NCBI GenBank assembly: GCA_902826155.1
Contig: CADEDU010000086.1
Coordinates: forward strand, 1-31,659
Direction of reading: 5' to 3'
DNA from: an uncultured beta proteobacterium
GTDB lineage: Bacteria; Pseudomonadota; Gammaproteobacteria; Burkholderiales; SG8-39
DNA length: 31,659 bases
A program made the position numbers and the translations under genes. Of the stretch, positions 31,050 to 31,659 are shown in pieces. Below the pieces are notes generated by a model that saw only the letters and a list, made by a program, of their open reading frames with translations, was not told where the DNA came from and did not search any database. How positions within the stretch are numbered: the stretch's first letter is position 1; each line of letters begins with the position of its first letter.

Positions 31050-31659
31050 ATGAACGCCTCACGCATCTACATCCACGCCTGCGGCGGAATCGGCCCGGAC
31101 GGACGCATCTGGCAGGGCGACCCAGTCAGCGCGTTGCAGCCGGCCGATGCCGCACCGATCGCACTCAAACCACTCTTGAAAGCGCGCGCCATTGCCGTTC
31201 CTCGCGTGGCCTCGCGCTTTGCCGAACTCGCTTCGCTGGGCGCGCACGCGTGCCTGCAACGGCTGCCCGCACCGCTCGATGCCGCAACGCGGCTCTACCT
31301 GGCAAGTGGGCTGGGAGACGTGGCACGTACCGACGCGCTCTACTACCAGGTCATGCCACCGCGCAGCGAAGTCGCCTCCCCGGCTCATTTCGCCACTTCG
31401 GGCAACAACATGGCGGGATTCTTCGTGGCGCAATACGCGGGGCTGCGCGCGCGCAATCTGACGGTCTGCGCCGACGCACTGTCGTTGGAGCAGGCGCTGC
31501 TGCGCGCATGCAGCGATCTGCGTCATCTCGCAGCGCCGTGCGCTTTCGTCGGCAGCGTGGATGAAACGACCGTGCCGCGCGAATTCTATGTGCGGCGGTT
31601 CGCGTTACGTGAGCACGAGCACATCGGCGAGGCGAGCAGCTGGTTCGTGCTTGGCACCG
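31050..31659 (+). CDS. Ketosynthase-like protein, possibly chain-length-factor type (3' end outside window)
   Basis: The frame starting at ATG 31050 is open to the right edge (203 residues seen). It begins IYIHACGGIGPDGRIW, a thiolase-fold first strand, followed by LYLASGLGD (compare the VGSGxG strand of ketosynthases) and by ATSGNNMAGFFVAQYAGL and LTVCADALSLEQALLRA. The last segment aligns with the ketosynthase nucleophile elbow. There the Cys position seems to be Asp142 or Ala143, with Cys140 a few residues early, so the protein is probably not an active condensing enzyme and could be the partner subunit of the preceding ketosynthase. The gene lies four bases after it and is clearly in the same operon. 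Confidence 0.75.
   Translation, partial: MNASRIYIHACGGIGPDGRIWQGDPVSALQPADAAPIALKPLLKARAIAVPRVASRFAELASLGAHACLQRLPAPLDAATRLYLASGLGDVARTDALYYQVMPPRSEVASPAHFATSGNNMAGFFVAQYAGLRARNLTVCADALSLEQALLRACSDLRHLAAPCAFVGSVDETTVPREFYVRRFALREHEHIGEASSWFVLGT

Noticed and set aside
30845..31564. 240-residue plus-strand frame crossing the two ketosynthase genes
   Set aside because: Its Arg-rich product has no similarity to anything, while the frame starting at 31050 reads as a ketosynthase-like protein and remains open to the edge.

Overview
The window looks like chromosomal DNA from a high-GC betaproteobacterium, most likely of the order Burkholderiales. The evidence is strongly GC-biased third positions, a DUF1840 protein (a family I know mainly from Betaproteobacteria), a Liv-type branched-chain ABC cluster with an acyl-CoA ligase inside it, a permease fused to STAS in an Mla-like operon, and a tandem-AP2 protein. 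I see no rRNA, tRNA, CRISPR array, insertion sequence, integrase or phage gene. Genes are densely packed and several neighbours overlap through ATGA or GTGA junctions.

Layout. 1-2510: the 3' end of an aminoglycoside-phosphotransferase-like kinase gene, translationally coupled to an FAD monooxygenase gene, facing a class I fructose-1,6-bisphosphatase gene (the stop codons share one CTAG). 2796-7625: a fused ADP-forming acyl-CoA synthetase, a DUF937 protein with a C-terminal membrane anchor, a PucG-like aminotransferase and a DUF1840 protein. 7751-11590: a four-gene lipid-transport operon (STAS-MlaE permease, MlaF ATPase, MlaD/MCE protein, PqiC-like lipoprotein). 11871-13937: a 500-residue Pro/Ala-rich protein with an HPt-like C-terminal domain, and a tandem-AP2 protein. 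14254-22862, all on the minus strand: VOC protein, ketopantoate-reductase-like protein, LivH, LivM, LivG, LivF, a long-chain acyl-CoA ligase and a LivK-type binding protein. 23488-27069: a complete phosphorelay operon (CHASE2 hybrid kinase, HPt protein, OmpR-type regulator) closed by a strong terminator. 27179-31659: an ABC-2 exporter pair, an acyl carrier protein, a ketosynthase and the start of a second ketosynthase-like protein. I read this last block as the leading edge of an aryl-polyene-like or other type II FAS/PKS-like cluster that continues beyond the window.

How the parts work together. The Liv block probably imports a carboxylic or amino-acid-like compound and may activate it with the ligase. 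The Mla-like block should move phospholipid between the membranes. The kinase, HPt and regulator form a self-contained His-Asp-His-Asp relay. The right-hand block pairs acyl-chain synthesis with export.

The most unexpected pattern is in the spacers. At least nine short gene borders hold small tandem repeats whose unit lengths (8, 10, 12, 13, 15, about 17 bp) and sequences are unrelated to each other. Some touch stop codons, ribosome-binding sites or protein N-termini. This suggests that spacers in this genome are reworked by local tandem duplication.
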